64,000 bases of DNA, from positions 21,360,791-21,424,790 of the forward strand of contig CM043013.1 in assembly GCA_023678885.1 (NCBI GenBank). The letters are read 5' to 3'. The position numbers were made by a program, and so were the translations under genes. Position 1 is the first letter of the stretch. Each line of letters begins with the position of its first letter. Below the pieces are notes generated by a model. That model did not search any database, was not told the origin of the DNA, and worked only from the letters and a program-made list of their open reading frames with translations. Below are positions 12,410 through 23,699 of this stretch, piece after piece. Source of the stretch: Pogostemon cablin (Eukaryota > Streptophyta > Magnoliopsida > Lamiales > Lamiaceae).

Positions 12410-12825
12410 GTGTAGGACTGCTTTGTTTTCTTCTCTTTTTTTTTATTTACTTGCTTTTCCTTGTATGCTTTCCATATACCGAATGCCGGTAATTTGCGAA
12501 TAGAAATAAATATTTCTCGTTCATTTCTATTGTTTTACTATATTTGTTTTCATCAGTAGGCTTGTATCTCAATATTTGTCTCATCACTTAAAAATTATCT
12601 CTTCTTTTATTGACATGGTAACTTACTCAAGATAACTTGTGTAATGACTGAACTTAGTAGGCTGCTAAGCTGCCTATGTATCCTAATTTTCTTCTTGCTT
12701 CACAAACTTGACGCGAACAAATGAAAACATGACTGAACTTAACAAAGTATTAAGCTGCCTACGTATCCCCTTAAAGAGAATCAAGTCATAACGTAGTTCA
12801 AAGGGACATGGTTTTGATTGGGGGG
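12410..12825. other. Downstream region of the antisense PMD gene
   Basis: Non-coding sequence. It holds an imperfect duplication of a 'taagctgcctatgtatcc'-type phrase (near 12665 and 12750), the kind of short sequence duplication seen between the antisense ORF and the array that follows. Confidence 0.5.
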
Positions 12826-13118
12826 TGCCGTGCACAGTTTATACTCATGCGGGCCAGGAGTGTGTCGTACACATTTTATACTCATGCGGACCAGGAGTTC
12901 GTCATACACAGTTTATACTCGTGCGGACCAGGAGTTTGTCGTACACAGTTTATACTCATGCGGACCAGGAGTTCGTCATACATAGTTTATACTCGTGGGA
13001 CCAGGAGTTTGTCGTACACAGTTTATACTCATGCGGGCCAGGAGTTCGTCATACACAGTTTATACTCGTGCGGATCAGGAGTTTGTCGTACACAGTTTAT
13101 ACTCGTGCGGACCAGGAG
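12826..13118. repeat. 37-bp tandem array (about 8 units)
   Basis: The unit is GTCGTACACAGTTTATACTC followed by ATGCGGACCAGGAGTTT; the period of 37 bp was measured from successive ATACTC words at 12841, 12878 and 12915. One unit near 12990 is shortened. Because 37 is not a multiple of three, overlapping frames on the plus strand are artefacts of periodicity. The array lies immediately 3' of the integrase, in element orientation. Confidence 0.93.
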
Positions 13119-13169
13119 TAACATGCAGTTTAGGCTCATGCGTCACGGAGCATTGTGTATGTATTTCTT

Positions 13170-14539
13170 TTACGCGTAGTAGCGTTTCAAGAATTTCCCA
13201 TTTATAGGGCCAATGTTTACGCCATCTTCTGATATCAACTTGTAGGCGCCATTTGTGTATACTTCCTTTACAACATGAGGGCCATCCCATTTTTGGAGAA
13301 ACTTATTTCCAACACGATGTGTGACCACAATAGGTCTTCTCACGGCAAGCACCAAGTTGCCAACTTGAAAAGAACGTATCTTCACCCTTTTGTTGAATGT
13401 TCTGGATAAGCGAGATTGATAACACTCAAGTCTTTGTTGTGCCTCTAACCTCTTCTCATCTAGAGCTTCTAACTCTTGAAGGCGCAACTTTGCATTTTCT
13501 TCTTCGGTTAAGCCTTCTTGTATGGCCATCCTTAAAGAAGGAATTTGTTTCTCGAGAGGTACCACAGCTTCAACACCATAAACCAAAGAATACGGAGTAG
13601 CCTGAGTAGGAGTTCTATAGGTGGTACGGTACGCCCATAAAGCTTCATTTATTCTTTCATGCCAATCTCTTTTAGACTTGGAGACCACCTTCTTCAACAG
13701 ACTGCACAGGGTTTTGTTGAATGCTTCAGCTAGACCATTGACAGCTGCATTATACATTGACGACTTCCTTTGTTTGAAGTCGAACTTTTCACACAACTTA
13801 TCGATCCAGCTGTTGCTGAATGGCTTTCCATTATCGGTGATGATATAGCGGGGAACACCATATCTGTAAATGATGTTGATCCGAATGAAATCAGCAACAT
13901 TTTCCTTCTTTACTTCCCTCAAAGGCACAGCTTCAGCCCATTTGGAAAAGTAATTGGTGGCAGCAAGGATGTAGAGATGACCACCAGAAGATTTTGTGAG
14001 AGGCCCCCCACATCTAATCCCCAAGCATCAAAAGGCCATGAAGCAACTGTCGGGTGCAAAGGCTCCGGAGGTTGATGGATCAAGTTGCCATGAAATTGGC
14101 AAGCCTGACATTTTTGTGCATACTCCATGCAATCTTTCACCATTGTTGGCCAATAGTAGCCTATTCTTTTGATTCTGAAGTGTAGCTTCGGCCCAGATAG
14201 ATGAGTACCGCAAATTCTGGAATGAGCTTCCTCCATTGCTTGAACAGACTCTTCTTTATTTAGGCATCTCAAGAAAATTCCATCAAATGATCTTCTATAC
14301 ATTGTGCCTTTGAAGTAAATAAATCGAGGTGCCCGACGCCGAATATCAACCCTTTGACGTGGCTCATTTGGCAATTTATCATACTTGAGATAATCGATGA
14401 GTGGTTGACGCCAATCCTCTTCTTCAATTTCGAAGACTTCCACCAAATGATTTTCCACTTCTTCATAATCATCATCCTCGAAGATTGGTGGTACAACCCA
14501 ACTTTTGCATACTGAAATTTGAACTTGCACCTCCGGCAT
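13170..14539 (-). pseudogene. Tat element integrase, frameshifted
   Basis: Upstream frame 14539-14010 carries the zinc-binding HHCC region (AHSRICGTH then CQACQFHGN). The frame then shifts near 14005-14020, and the rest (about 14024-13170) carries the catalytic core, with ITDNGKPF and NGLAEAFNK giving the second Asp and the Glu of the D,D-35-E triad, and a C-terminal PINGKFLKRYY ending at a stop just before the 37-bp array. The first catalytic Asp lies in WGLDV at the frameshift. The enzyme would integrate the element's cDNA; as it stands it cannot be made as one protein. Confidence 0.9.
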
Positions 14540-14553
14540 AGCTATATTTGATG

Positions 14554-15123
14554 CTAGCTTGGCGAGGGCGTCAGCTTGCTTATCTCTCTTCTGGGTAAAT
14601 GCTCGATATCAACATCACCAAGCCAGCTCATCAGCTTTTGAGCATACTTGTGGTATGGGAACAACTCAAGCTTCCTTACTTCATACACCCCAAGTAGTTG
14701 GTTTATCACAAGTAACGAATCACCATACACTTTAAGGTGTAATTGCTTTATATCGACGGCCATCTCTAAACCAAGTATGAGTGCTTGATACTCGGCTACA
14801 TTGTTAGAGCAGTTTTCTGTTAAGGAAAATGAGAATGGCAAAACTTCACCACTGGATGTTACAAATACGACTCCACCATTGGCCCCTTCCCTATGAGATG
14901 CTCCATCAAAATACATTTTCCAAGGAGAAGCTATCTCCACAGCGAAAGCATCTTCATCAGGGAGTTCATCAGACAGTTCCCATTCTGCAGGCATTGGATG
15001 ATCAGCTAGAAAATCTGCCAACACTTGTCCTTTTACGGCCTTCTGAGGGACATATACAATCTCAAACTGTTGAAGTTGGAGATACCACCTGGCAAGCCGA
15101 TCTGAGAATACTGGTTTTGACAT
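14554..15123 (-). pseudogene. Second (archaeal-like) RNase H of the Tat element
   Basis: Begins with the MSKPVFSDRLARWYLQLQQF linker common at the end of the Tat first RNase H. It then has WKMYFDGAS (first acidic residue), NNVAEYQAL (Glu) and VYGDSLLVI (Asp), the order of a type-I archaeal-like RNase H. The frame is lost at about 14590, where the DALAK ending continues in another frame, and is offset from the upstream RT frame by a shift near 15160. Duplicated RNase H is diagnostic for the Tat lineage among plant Ty3/gypsy elements. Confidence 0.9.
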
Positions 15124-15146
15124 GACGAACTTTAGTGGGTTAGCTT

Positions 15147-17993
15147 TTAAAAATAACGAACTGTATGAGCTTGGAAGTAATGTTTCAACTTCTGAATCAC
15201 GAAGATAAAGGCCAAGCAGATTTTCTCAATTGGTGAATATTTCAACTCGTTTGGAGTCATGGTTCTACTCAAATAGTAAAGGGCAGTTTCTTTGCCATCG
15301 TCATTCTCTTGTGCGAGTAAAGCTCCAACAGAATGTTCTTGAGCAGCTAGGTAGAGAATTAATGGACGTCCATGTATTGGTGCACACAACACTGGTGCCT
15401 TCATCAAGTACTCTTTAATGCTATTGAAAGCATTATTGCAAGCTTCATCCCATTCAAATATACTGCCTTTCTTCATGAGATGACTATACGGTTGACATCG
15501 ACCGGCCAAGTTTGATATGAATCTTCTCAAGTATGTCAATTTTCCTTGCAGACTTTTGAGTTCATGGATGTTCCGAGGCACATGCATCTTCATGATTGCA
15601 TCAATCTTCGCTTTCTCAATCTCGATTCCTCGACGGCGAACAATAAATCCAAGAAATTTTCCGGATGTAACCCCAAATGCACACTTGAGTGGATTCATCT
15701 TGAGTTGATGCTCCCTTAAACGCTCAAACACTCGCCTTAAATCATGGAGATGATCTTTCTTTTTCTTTGATTTCACCACAATATCATCAACGTAGCATTC
15801 GACGATCTTATGAAGCATGTCATCAAATATCTTTTACATGGCTCGTTGATAAGTGGCACCAGCATTCTTTAAGCCAAATGGCATCACATTATAGCAATAT
15901 ATTCCTTTTGAAGTACGAAAGGCTATTTTCTCTTGATCTTCGGGAGCCAGACCAATCTGATTATAGCCAGATGACCCATCCATAAACAAAAGGACCTCAT
16001 GCCCCGTTGTTGCATCTATATTAAGCTCAGCAATTGGCAGTGGGAAGTCATCTTTCGGACAAGCCATGTTCAAATCCCGAAAATCAACACATACTCTGAT
16101 TTGCCCATTTTTCTTTCTCACTGGCACGATGTTAGAAATCCATGTAGGATACTTGACTTCTCTGATCTTGCCTGCTTCAAGAAGCTTATTAACTTCATCT
16201 TCAATTAATAGAATTAACTCTGGTCGAAATCGACGCTGCATTTGCTTAATTGGCCGAGTTCCCTTTTTGATGGACAAATGATGCACTGCGATCTTTGGAT
16301 CCAAGCCTGGCATTTCTTTATGCGACCATGCAAAGACATCCCGAAATTCTCGTAAAAGGCTGATATATTATTCTTCTTCCTCATCACTTAGCAGGGTACT
16401 TATGTAAGTAGGACGTGGGTCGCTTTCTTCACCTAAGTTGATTTCTTTCAACTCATCAACAGTGGCTTTCACACCCTCCTCAAATTGCGGTGGGGCATCC
16501 TCGGCATCCACTTCCTCCACTTGAGAATCTTCAAGAGCAGTGATATGGTTGGTGGAAGCTACACTTTCTTTATCATCATCATTGTCTTCTTTAGTAAAGA
16601 CAATTATCTGCATCTTAGCCTTCAACTCTCTTCCACATGAGAATGTCAAGATATTTCACCTCTTCATCCGAGAAGGGATTCGACTTCGGAGTTTTGGGAA
16701 TCTAGGAGACTTGAAATTATTTTTCTTCCCAATCTTGTTCCCTTCACACGGTTCGAGCCTTTCAAAAACACTTCCAAGCCTTTCGAAGACAGAACTCCTC
16801 ATGATTTTCCTTCCACTTTCATAAAAAATGTCTTCTGTGGACGAAACTTCTCCTTTTGTGATATAATTTGTGTTTGCTCTTCTGATTGCTATGCGGACTG
16901 GCTTTTGAGGGACATATCCCAAACCTGGCTTAGCATTCTTTACAGTTTGGCCACTATTTTTCAACATTTTCTGAGTGGCATTGAGCCCATGTTCAGATGA
17001 GATGACAGTCTCTTGAGGCAACTTGCTCATCACCAGTTTCTCCTTCGGTTCATACCCAGCCTTCTTGAGGAGTTTGAAAGCTTGCGGGCCATATGACTTA
17101 GATATTTCTGCTTCAAATACTTCACCATGCTCGGTTTTTGCTCCTTTAATAGGACGTATGAATCCTTTGAGCGGTGGAGAAGAAGTCTTACCTTCATCAA
17201 TTTTTGTTAAAGGCAATGTTAATTCTTCCAGGGCCTCAAGCTCTTTGCCTTTGTTCTTCTTGAGAGTGGTGGATGATGTGCTACCTACCTCCTTTATTTG
17301 TTTACTGCCCCCATTATCTTGTGCTGGGGCTTCTTCTCGGTTCACTTCCTTTGTATTCTTGAAGAAGTATTTAGCATCAGCAAAGTAAGATTCAGCTTCA
17401 GTAAATGGCTTATCATCGCCGAATACCCTTTTCACACTGTTGCCTTCACTATACTTGAAATACTGGTGTAATGTAGAAGGGACCACACCATTCTCGTGCA
17501 GCCATGGGCGCCCCAAAAGCATGTTGTATGAAGTTTTTGCGTCTATGACATGGAAGAGCACCGTTGATCTCATCTCATCAATCATCAAATCAAGAACAAT
17601 CGTGCCGAGAGTCCTTTGCCCTTCATGATTGAACCCTTGGATCATCAATCGGCTATGATTGAGTTCATCCACCGGTATCTCTAACTTCTTCAACATCCTT
17701 AAAGACAGGATGTTTACTGCTGAGCCTCTGTCAACAAGTATACGCTTTACTTGCAGCCCTTGCATATAACCAGTTACAAATAGAGGTCGGTTGTGAGGCT
17801 ATAAACCCAACAACATGTCTTCATTTGTGAAGGTCACCTTCATAGAATAAGCTTTTTCCTTGTTCTCAACTCGTTCATCTTCATTGCCCTCCTCACTCAC
17901 CGCATGACAAGAGCCTTCATTGTGAACTTCTTTTATGGAAGCGAAGTTTGTGGCCGCTTCATCCTCCAACACAATCTTTCCCTCCTTGGCTAA
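15147..17993 (-). pseudogene. Protease, reverse transcriptase and first RNase H of the Tat element, with in-frame stops
   Basis: One long frame interrupted by stops at 17799-17801, 16656-16658, 16368-16370 and 15834-15836. The retroviral-type protease motif appears as VDRGSAVNILS near 17735-17700, where most relatives have DGGSAVN, so the active-site neighbourhood is altered. RT motifs follow: VCVDFRDLN, LLFMDGSSGYNQI, MPFGLKNAGATYQ, and after a stop the catalytic YVDD near 15795. The first RNase H lies at about 15410-15180 and ends at a frameshift near 15160. In a functional relative this would be one polyprotein. No piece longer than about 370 codons remains open. Confidence 0.9.
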
Positions 17994-19531
17994 CTACATG
18001 ATCTTTTCCTTGAAGATGAAGCAATCATGAATGGGATGGCCCACCAATCTATGGTACTTGCAATATTTTGGGTCATTGGTTCGATTCGCTTCCTCTGGAC
18101 GTTTCATTTCGGGGAGTTCGATGAGTTTGTCTTTCATCAGATCATCAAATATGCCAGAAACATCAGAGTTTAGAAATGGATACTCCTTTTCTTGCATCTC
18201 CTGCAGGGACAACCTTCTTTGCCCCCACTCTTGGGTAACTTGTTTTCCTTTATCTTTCTTGTCATCTCCATTCTTTCGAATCTTGACTGTAGCAGTGTTT
18301 ATGGCCATTGATTCTTTATTGGAGTTTCTTGCATAAGGCTTGCCCCCTTTCTTGGCTTCTTGTCTGTCTCTGGACTTGTAAGAATCCGACACTGGTGAGT
18401 GTTTGATTCCACTGGCTGCCATGCTCAATTCCATATCATGAGCTCTCGTAGCCAACTCCTCGAAAGTTTTTGGCTGAATCCCTTTTAGTATGTAGAGTAA
18501 ATTCCACTCCATCCCTTGGATGCACATTTCGATAGCAGACTCTCTGGATAATCGGTCTTTGCAATTTAAACTCAAGTTTCTCCATCGATTGTTATAATCA
18601 ATCACAGGCTCGTCCTTCAATTGGCGAGTATTAGTTAGCTCAGTCATGCTAACGGTTCTCCTCGTGCTGTAGAAACGATTGAGGAATTCATGTTCCATTT
18701 GTGCCCAACTGTCGATGGACTCAGGTTGCAAGTGATATACCAATCAAAGGCATTTCCTTTGAGAGAGCGGATGAATTGCCTCACCATATAGTCTTCATAA
18801 GTACCAGCATCATTGCACGTCTCAATAAAATGTGCCACATGCTGTCTGGGGTTTCCTTTGCCATAAAATTGCTGGAATTTAGGAGGCTGATAACCAGGTG
18901 GTATCCTTAAGTTATTCACTCTTTTTGTGTAAGGCTTAACATAAGTGACGGTAGACTTGACATTCTCTTCAAACCTTTCTTTTATTGTTCCAAGTATAAT
19001 ATCTTTGAGTTGATCCACTTGGAGCATTCCATCAGGCGAAAGTTGCACTCTTCTTTCAGTTTGCTCCTTTTCAGTAGTTTGGCATTTTGTGAACTCTTCC
19101 ACCTCACTCTCGTCCACAACTCATTTTCCATTTGCACGGCTAGTCTCCGCAATGTCTCTTTTTTCCATAAATTGGGAGATCTTGGTGTCTTGAGCTTTTA
19201 TATGTTTCGTGAGCCCTTCGATAGCTTTCATCATATTTGCTAATTGCTCCTCAATAGTTGTAGTACCGGCCATCATTACCGGGGCTGCAATTGAGTCCGA
19301 TGAAGAGCTTGAGGATGAACGAGGGTGTGAGCATGCAGAATCTTCATCACTATCCTCTTTCATGGGTAGCTGTTTTCTTGAAGCCATTTCAACCGAAAAG
19401 TTAGAGCCGGAGGAGGCCTCTGACTGAGCTTTCATTGACATACTCCTTGTAACAACAGCAACTTGTTCACTCAACGAGGCGGAGAGCTTGGAGACAGAAG
19501 TCCTTCCCACTATGATTTTGACAGGAGTCAT
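17994..19531 (-). pseudogene. Gag of the Tat element, broken
   Basis: The start at 19531 opens a serine-rich N-terminal region and a short helical stretch. A single in-frame TGA at 19121-19123 interrupts it, and the frame resumes at once with a GTG. The capsid-like part (PPGYQPPKFQQF, GNPRQHVAHF, FIRSLKGNAFDWY) shifts frame near 18735 and continues as SWAQMEHEFLNRFYSTRR. A zinc-finger-like CKYHRLVGHPIHDCFIFK lies just before the TAG at 17994-17996. These phrases are typical of Tat gag. Confidence 0.88.
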
Positions 19532-19570
19532 GTTGTATCTTTATAGAGAGAAGAGATGAGAGGTAGAGAT

Positions 19571-19594
19571 CGTCCCACTGGGCGTGCCAAAATT
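19571..19594 (-). other. Primer binding site of the Tat element
   Basis: Read on the minus strand directly after the 5' LTR: TTTTGGCACGCCCAGTGGGA. The position next to the TG...CA end of the LTR and the leading TGG fit a tRNA primer-binding site. The tRNA species was not assigned. Confidence 0.75.
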
Positions 19595-20690
19595 TGTATC
19601 AACAAATTTTGTATTTATAATAAAATAAATACAAGTTAATTACAATAATAATCCAGAAGGATTAAACTTGATAATTAAGGAAGCGATCTCTATCAATCCT
19701 CTGATTCTTCTCTCGAACCAACATGGCTTTGACTTGATTTTGACTTCTTTGGCTTGACTTCTTTGACGAAGTGTTGACAGCTTGTGTGGACTTGACTTGT
19801 GTGTTGAGTCGGATCTTCAAATGAAGCTTATCCGGACTCGGATTTAAAGTGTATAACGTTAATCCGGAGGGATTGAACCTTTGTTCGGATTAAAACGCTA
19901 TTCTTGAACCTATAACGTTAATCCGGAGGGGTCGAGCCTTTTTTTGGATTAAAACGTTATTCTTGAAACTTTTCGCGAATAACGCTGAAGAACTTGATTT
20001 AAATAACGCCGGATCGGAGGGGTGCAGAACCTTGATCTCCAATTGGTGGCTATTACTTTTGAAGAATACCGGATCGAAGGGGTTTAGAACCTTTCACTTT
20101 AATTTGGTGGTTGTTCTTTTGAAAAATGCCGGATCGAAGGGGTTTAGAACCTTTCACTTCGATTTGGCGGCTGTTCTTCGCTTGAAGATGCTTGAAGTAT
20201 TCAAGGGAGCACTGCTCGTATTCTTGATCTCTTCAGAGCTTTTTTCTTCAGATATTTGTGTGTGTGTTTTTAAATGAGAGAAGAGACCCCTTTATATAGG
20301 TGAGATGTGAAGACTCCCTCATTAATGCCCTGCATTTTGATTGGTCCAAACTGATTTGACCTGATTCTGCAGGCTTGGGCCTTCTACTTACTTAGCCTTC
20401 AAATTAAGCTTATTTGTTTTGGGTCTGCTTTAATTTTTCTGGGCCTTATTTGACTTGGGCCAGACTAACTTGAACTTGGGTCTGTTTGACTTGGGTCAAA
20501 TCTCATTTAATTTAAACTCCTTTAATTTGTTGGGCTTAAATTAATTATCAACTATTTATTATTTTATTTTAGGAATCAATAATAAATTAAAATGCCAGAA
20601 TAAATAATAATAAATCAAAATTGACAATTTAATCAAAAAAAAATCCACGTGTCGCCATTTGATTGGACTGTGAATTTTTATTTGCTTACA
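19595..20690 (-). repeat. 5' LTR of the Tat element
   Basis: A 1096-bp LTR with TG...CA ends, the partner of 6541-7647. The TATA box in element orientation is at 20291-20298. Several differences from the 3' LTR cluster in the 60-bp tandem units, and most are C-to-T or G-to-A, as expected for methylated DNA. Confidence 0.93.
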
Positions 20691-20695
20691 ACATT

Positions 20696-20946
20696 ATTTT
20701 TATTATTATTTTTAAAATACACCAAAATTTCACTTTATCGTATACTCTAGTGCAAATTTTTTTTGGTACCCATAAAGCATGAATCGCCTAGAAATGGAAT
20801 TAGAGGTTATGAGTATTACAAATTTAATTTTTTATACCTAAAAAGGAAAATTTAATGCTCTACCTTGATTAAAATTTTGCATGATGTTCCTAGAAAGGTA
20901 TAAGAGTTATTTTCTAATTTGATCCTAAGATTTTTTGTTCATTATA
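20696..20946. other. Intergenic, no gene seen
   Basis: A+T-rich sequence between the Tat target duplication and the next MITE. Nothing recognisable was found. Confidence 0.5.
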
Positions 20947-21170
20947 CTCCCTCCATCAGCTCTAAAGAGTCTCATTTTTTCATTTTAGGCGTCCGCCCCA
21001 AGGGTTTCATTTCCTTTTTTACACATATGAGACTCACACACCCACTAATACAACTAAAAAATGGGACCCATACCTCCACTAATACAACTACCCACTACAC
21101 ATTAAATAATAATACTCCTTAATCCACGTGCCAAAAAGCAAATGACACCCATTGTGGCGGACGGAGGTAG
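20947..21170. mobile_element. Stowaway-like MITE (224 bp)
   Basis: Starts CTCCCTCCATCAGC and ends with the inverted match GGCGGACGGAGGTAG, flanked on both sides by TA. The CTCCCTCCG-type terminus and TA target duplication fit Tc1/mariner-derived Stowaway elements. Confidence 0.85.
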
Positions 21171-22561
21171 TATTTGTTAACTCTCGCCTTGATCATTCAA
21201 AGTGGTTTAACATGCTTGAATGATTATATATTTCTTATAATAAACACATGCATGAAATGAATTTCGGGTCTAGTACAAATAGGACGAGTGATCTAAATAT
21301 TGTCCTAGAATTATCTTATTCTTTTCTCTTGAAATATCTGTAATCTTTTGTGACCTTTATTTTATTTATTTTATTAGTTATTTATTTTTCTACATATATT
21401 AGTCTATAAGATGCTCTTGTTTGGTTTGTCTTGATTATAAGTGGTGTATATTATTTGGTGAATTTTTTTTATCTAATTCTATGAGTTCGATAATTTAACA
21501 TGGTCATACTTAATGGATATTGCGATTGATCCCCTGATACTTGAGGGTTAAACTCTTTTATGAGAGAAAAATATAATAAATTTCTGGCGTTGTTGTCGTG
21601 AATTAGATTATTTGGAAAGGAAAACATTTAATATTTTGTTATCACTTTTAGTTGAGATTTTTACTGTTTTATTATAATTTTATTTGTTTGAATATATTTA
21701 ATTTGACTTTAAATTATTTTCGAGGTACATGAGAAATATTATGGTTATAATTCTTCATACAATCAAGTTCCTTCTCAATACAACAATCAATTCAAATATG
21801 AAGATGAATGGTCTTGTGCATGGTTATAATAAAAACATATATCAATCTCAACAAGAATATACTTATTTGGTTCAATCGGATATTCCTAAGGATTAGAGAA
21901 TAAGTTATTACTTGGAAAAAAAATGAAGGAACAAAGAAAAAACTCTTGCAGAATTAACCTTGTTTTAATCTCAAAATATCAATTAGAGGTTAATTAAGAA
22001 AGGAAAGGGGAAGAGATTGGAGAGGAAATGCATGAACTGAAAGCATGTCACGCGAAAAAGAATTAACCTCACTTTTACTCTCTTAGATACAAAAGGAAAG
22101 AATGATAGAAGAATGATTGGAGGAATATATTGATATTCCATTACGCAGCGGAATGGAGGAAGTAAAAGTCGAAGAGGAACCCACTCGATTAAGTCAAGTG
22201 CCCCATCTCAAATCAAGCTACCATCCGGAGTCCATTTTTAAGGCAAATGATGAAATTCATGAAGAAGAATTAAAGAATCCTCGTTGTTTGAAAAATGTAT
22301 TCTACACATTTAATTTTGTACATATCTACCTTCTGCATATTATTTCTGTACATTACGTTGTTTGAATTATGGGAATTTTGAGACATAATTGTTATAAATT
22401 TGTGTAGTTGGTAATTTTTTATTTTTCATTGTAAATAAGTTTAATTAAGTTCTAAAATGTGTTTCATAATAATAAATCCTAAGTATATTTATGTGTAGGA
22501 AAAGTAATACACAAAAATATAATCTTACCTACTATACTATATATTTATGGGAAAGAATATA
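21171..22561. other. A+T-rich region with a probable retroelement gag scrap
   Basis: Mostly non-coding. At 21725-21880 the plus strand reads tyrosine- and asparagine-rich phrases, and at 22117-22365 there is an 82-codon frame (MEEYIDIPLRSGMEE), glutamate-rich and followed by PRCLKN. Together they look like pieces of a retrotransposon gag linker. No domain can be named, and no LTRs were found around them. Confidence 0.35.
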
Positions 22562-22654
22562 CTCCCTCCATTCTGGTCAAACTGCAATGTTTGACTGCAT
22601 AAAGCTCTCACAAAAGATATAGTAAATGTTGCTTTATGGGCGGGACGGCGGGAG
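22562..22654. mobile_element. Short Stowaway-like MITE (93 bp)
   Basis: CTCCCTCCATTCTGGTC at the left and GGGCGGGACGGCGGGAG at the right form an imperfect inverted terminal pair, with TA on each side. It ends a few bases from where the neighbouring Athila-type coding sequence stops, so it marks that element's truncated end. Confidence 0.8.
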
Positions 22655-22715
22655 TATATATATCACTAGAAAGTCCACAGGAAAAACTAGTTTCTCTATT
22701 TTCACATGAACATCT

Positions 22716-23330
22716 TCAATCATACCCTTCGGAAAAGTCATAGAACCAATCCGCCAATTGTAGAGCCACTGTAGTGGGACTTAACTCCCCCAAACCAAGC
22801 TTTTGAAATATTGACAAGGGTATCAAATTGATGCTTGCCCCAAGATCGTACAAGGCTCGTCGTGCTGGCCCCTTTCCAATCTCACATAGAATAGTGAATT
22901 TTCCCGGATCCTTTAACTTAGCCGGCAGCTTCCTCTGAATGATCGAGCTGCAGTTCTCAGACAAATTCACCTTTTCAATTCCGTTCAAGCTTCTCTTCTT
23001 CAAAAGTATATCCTTTAGAAAGCGGGCATAGTATGGCATCTCTAAGATTGCTTCAGAGAAAAGAATGCTCAAGCTTATCTTGTTTATGATATCTGAAAAC
23101 TTCTTGAACTTTTCTTCCAATCCCTTCTTGATTAACTTGAAAGGAAACGGAGGAGGTATCTTTGTCTTGGGAATCCCCCATTTATCATGTTCAACCTTCT
23201 CCGCTTTGTCCTTCTCGGCTCTCAATCTCTTTATTATTTCCCATTTCTTCTCCGCTATAAGCTCAATATTCTGCCATTGGAATGGAACTGGAGTAGCATT
23301 AACATTAGGTAATGCACAAAAAATGGTGTC
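22716..23330 (-). pseudogene. Athila-type protease region, frameshifted and truncated
   Basis: The frame is open from about 23330 (NVNATPVPFQWQNIELIAEK) through a lysine-rich helix to FTILCEIG and ALYDLGASINLIPLSIFQKLGLGEL, the Athila aspartic-protease signature; DLGAS stands where other lineages have DSG or DTG. A frame change near 22740 moves the continuing sequence (GMIEDVHVKIEKLVFPVDF) to another frame. Homology ends at about 22664 beside a MITE, so reverse transcriptase is missing. Confidence 0.85.
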
Positions 23331-23349
23331 AGACGAGATGATTTGACCT

Positions 23350-23669
23350 CGGTTCGACCTTGGGTGCTGGTCGAACCAGGTGTGTAATGGTCAAACCGGG
23401 CTTCAGAAAGTATGGCATCTCCCAGACAGGTTAGTTCGACCGAAGTTCGACCTCCAGGGTTGGTCAAACCAGGGCTGGATTGGTCGAACCCGACTTCAGA
23501 GAATTCTGGACAGGCTGGTTTGACCGTGGTTCAACCATCAGGATTGGTCGAACCAGTGTGGTGTTGGTCAAACCGATTGTCTAGATGCTTAAGAGCTTGC
23601 CCAGGTGCTGGGTTCGACCTCGGTGATGTGGTTCGACTTGCTGTCTTAGTCGAACCTTGGTCGAATCGA
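23350..23669 (-). repeat. Word array GGTTCGACC / GGTCGAACC inside the gag-protease linker
   Basis: The words GGTTCGACC and GGTCGAACC and close variants (GGTCAAACC, GGTTCAACC) recur about fifteen times on both strands within 320 bp. The array begins just after the CHAITLRS phrase of gag. Part of it is readable as protein on the minus strand (RFDQGST and RFDQHHTGSTN in 23531-23722). The same vocabulary occurs in this element's own LTR at 26570-26845. Confidence 0.85.
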
Positions 23670-23699
23670 GCTCCTGGTGCTCTAGAAATTATTTTTGGC

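Larger units (their letters stand above)
6541..20690 (-). mobile_element. Full-length, defective Ty3/gypsy retrotransposon of the Tat lineage
   Basis: The element has a 3' LTR at 6541-7647 and a 5' LTR at 19595-20690. The outer ends are TG...CA, and the 5-bp target duplication ACATT lies at 6536-6540 and 20691-20695. Minus-strand order is gag, protease, reverse transcriptase, RNase H, a second RNase H (archaeal-like type), integrase. This dual RNase H plus a long region between integrase and the 3' LTR is typical of the Tat (Ogre/Retand/TatI-III) lineage. That 5.5-kb region holds an antisense, intron-containing plant mobile domain gene and two tandem arrays. All coding parts carry stops or frameshifts, so the copy is not autonomous. 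By hand alignment the LTRs differ by about 25 substitutions, mostly transitions, plus a 13-bp indel: roughly 2-2.5 percent, a fairly young insertion. Confidence 0.93.

Noticed and set aside
12808..13290. Several overlapping plus-strand frames with repeated VYTHADQE-like peptides
   Set aside because: They come from the 37-bp tandem array, whose period shifts frame each unit; there is no conserved coding frame.
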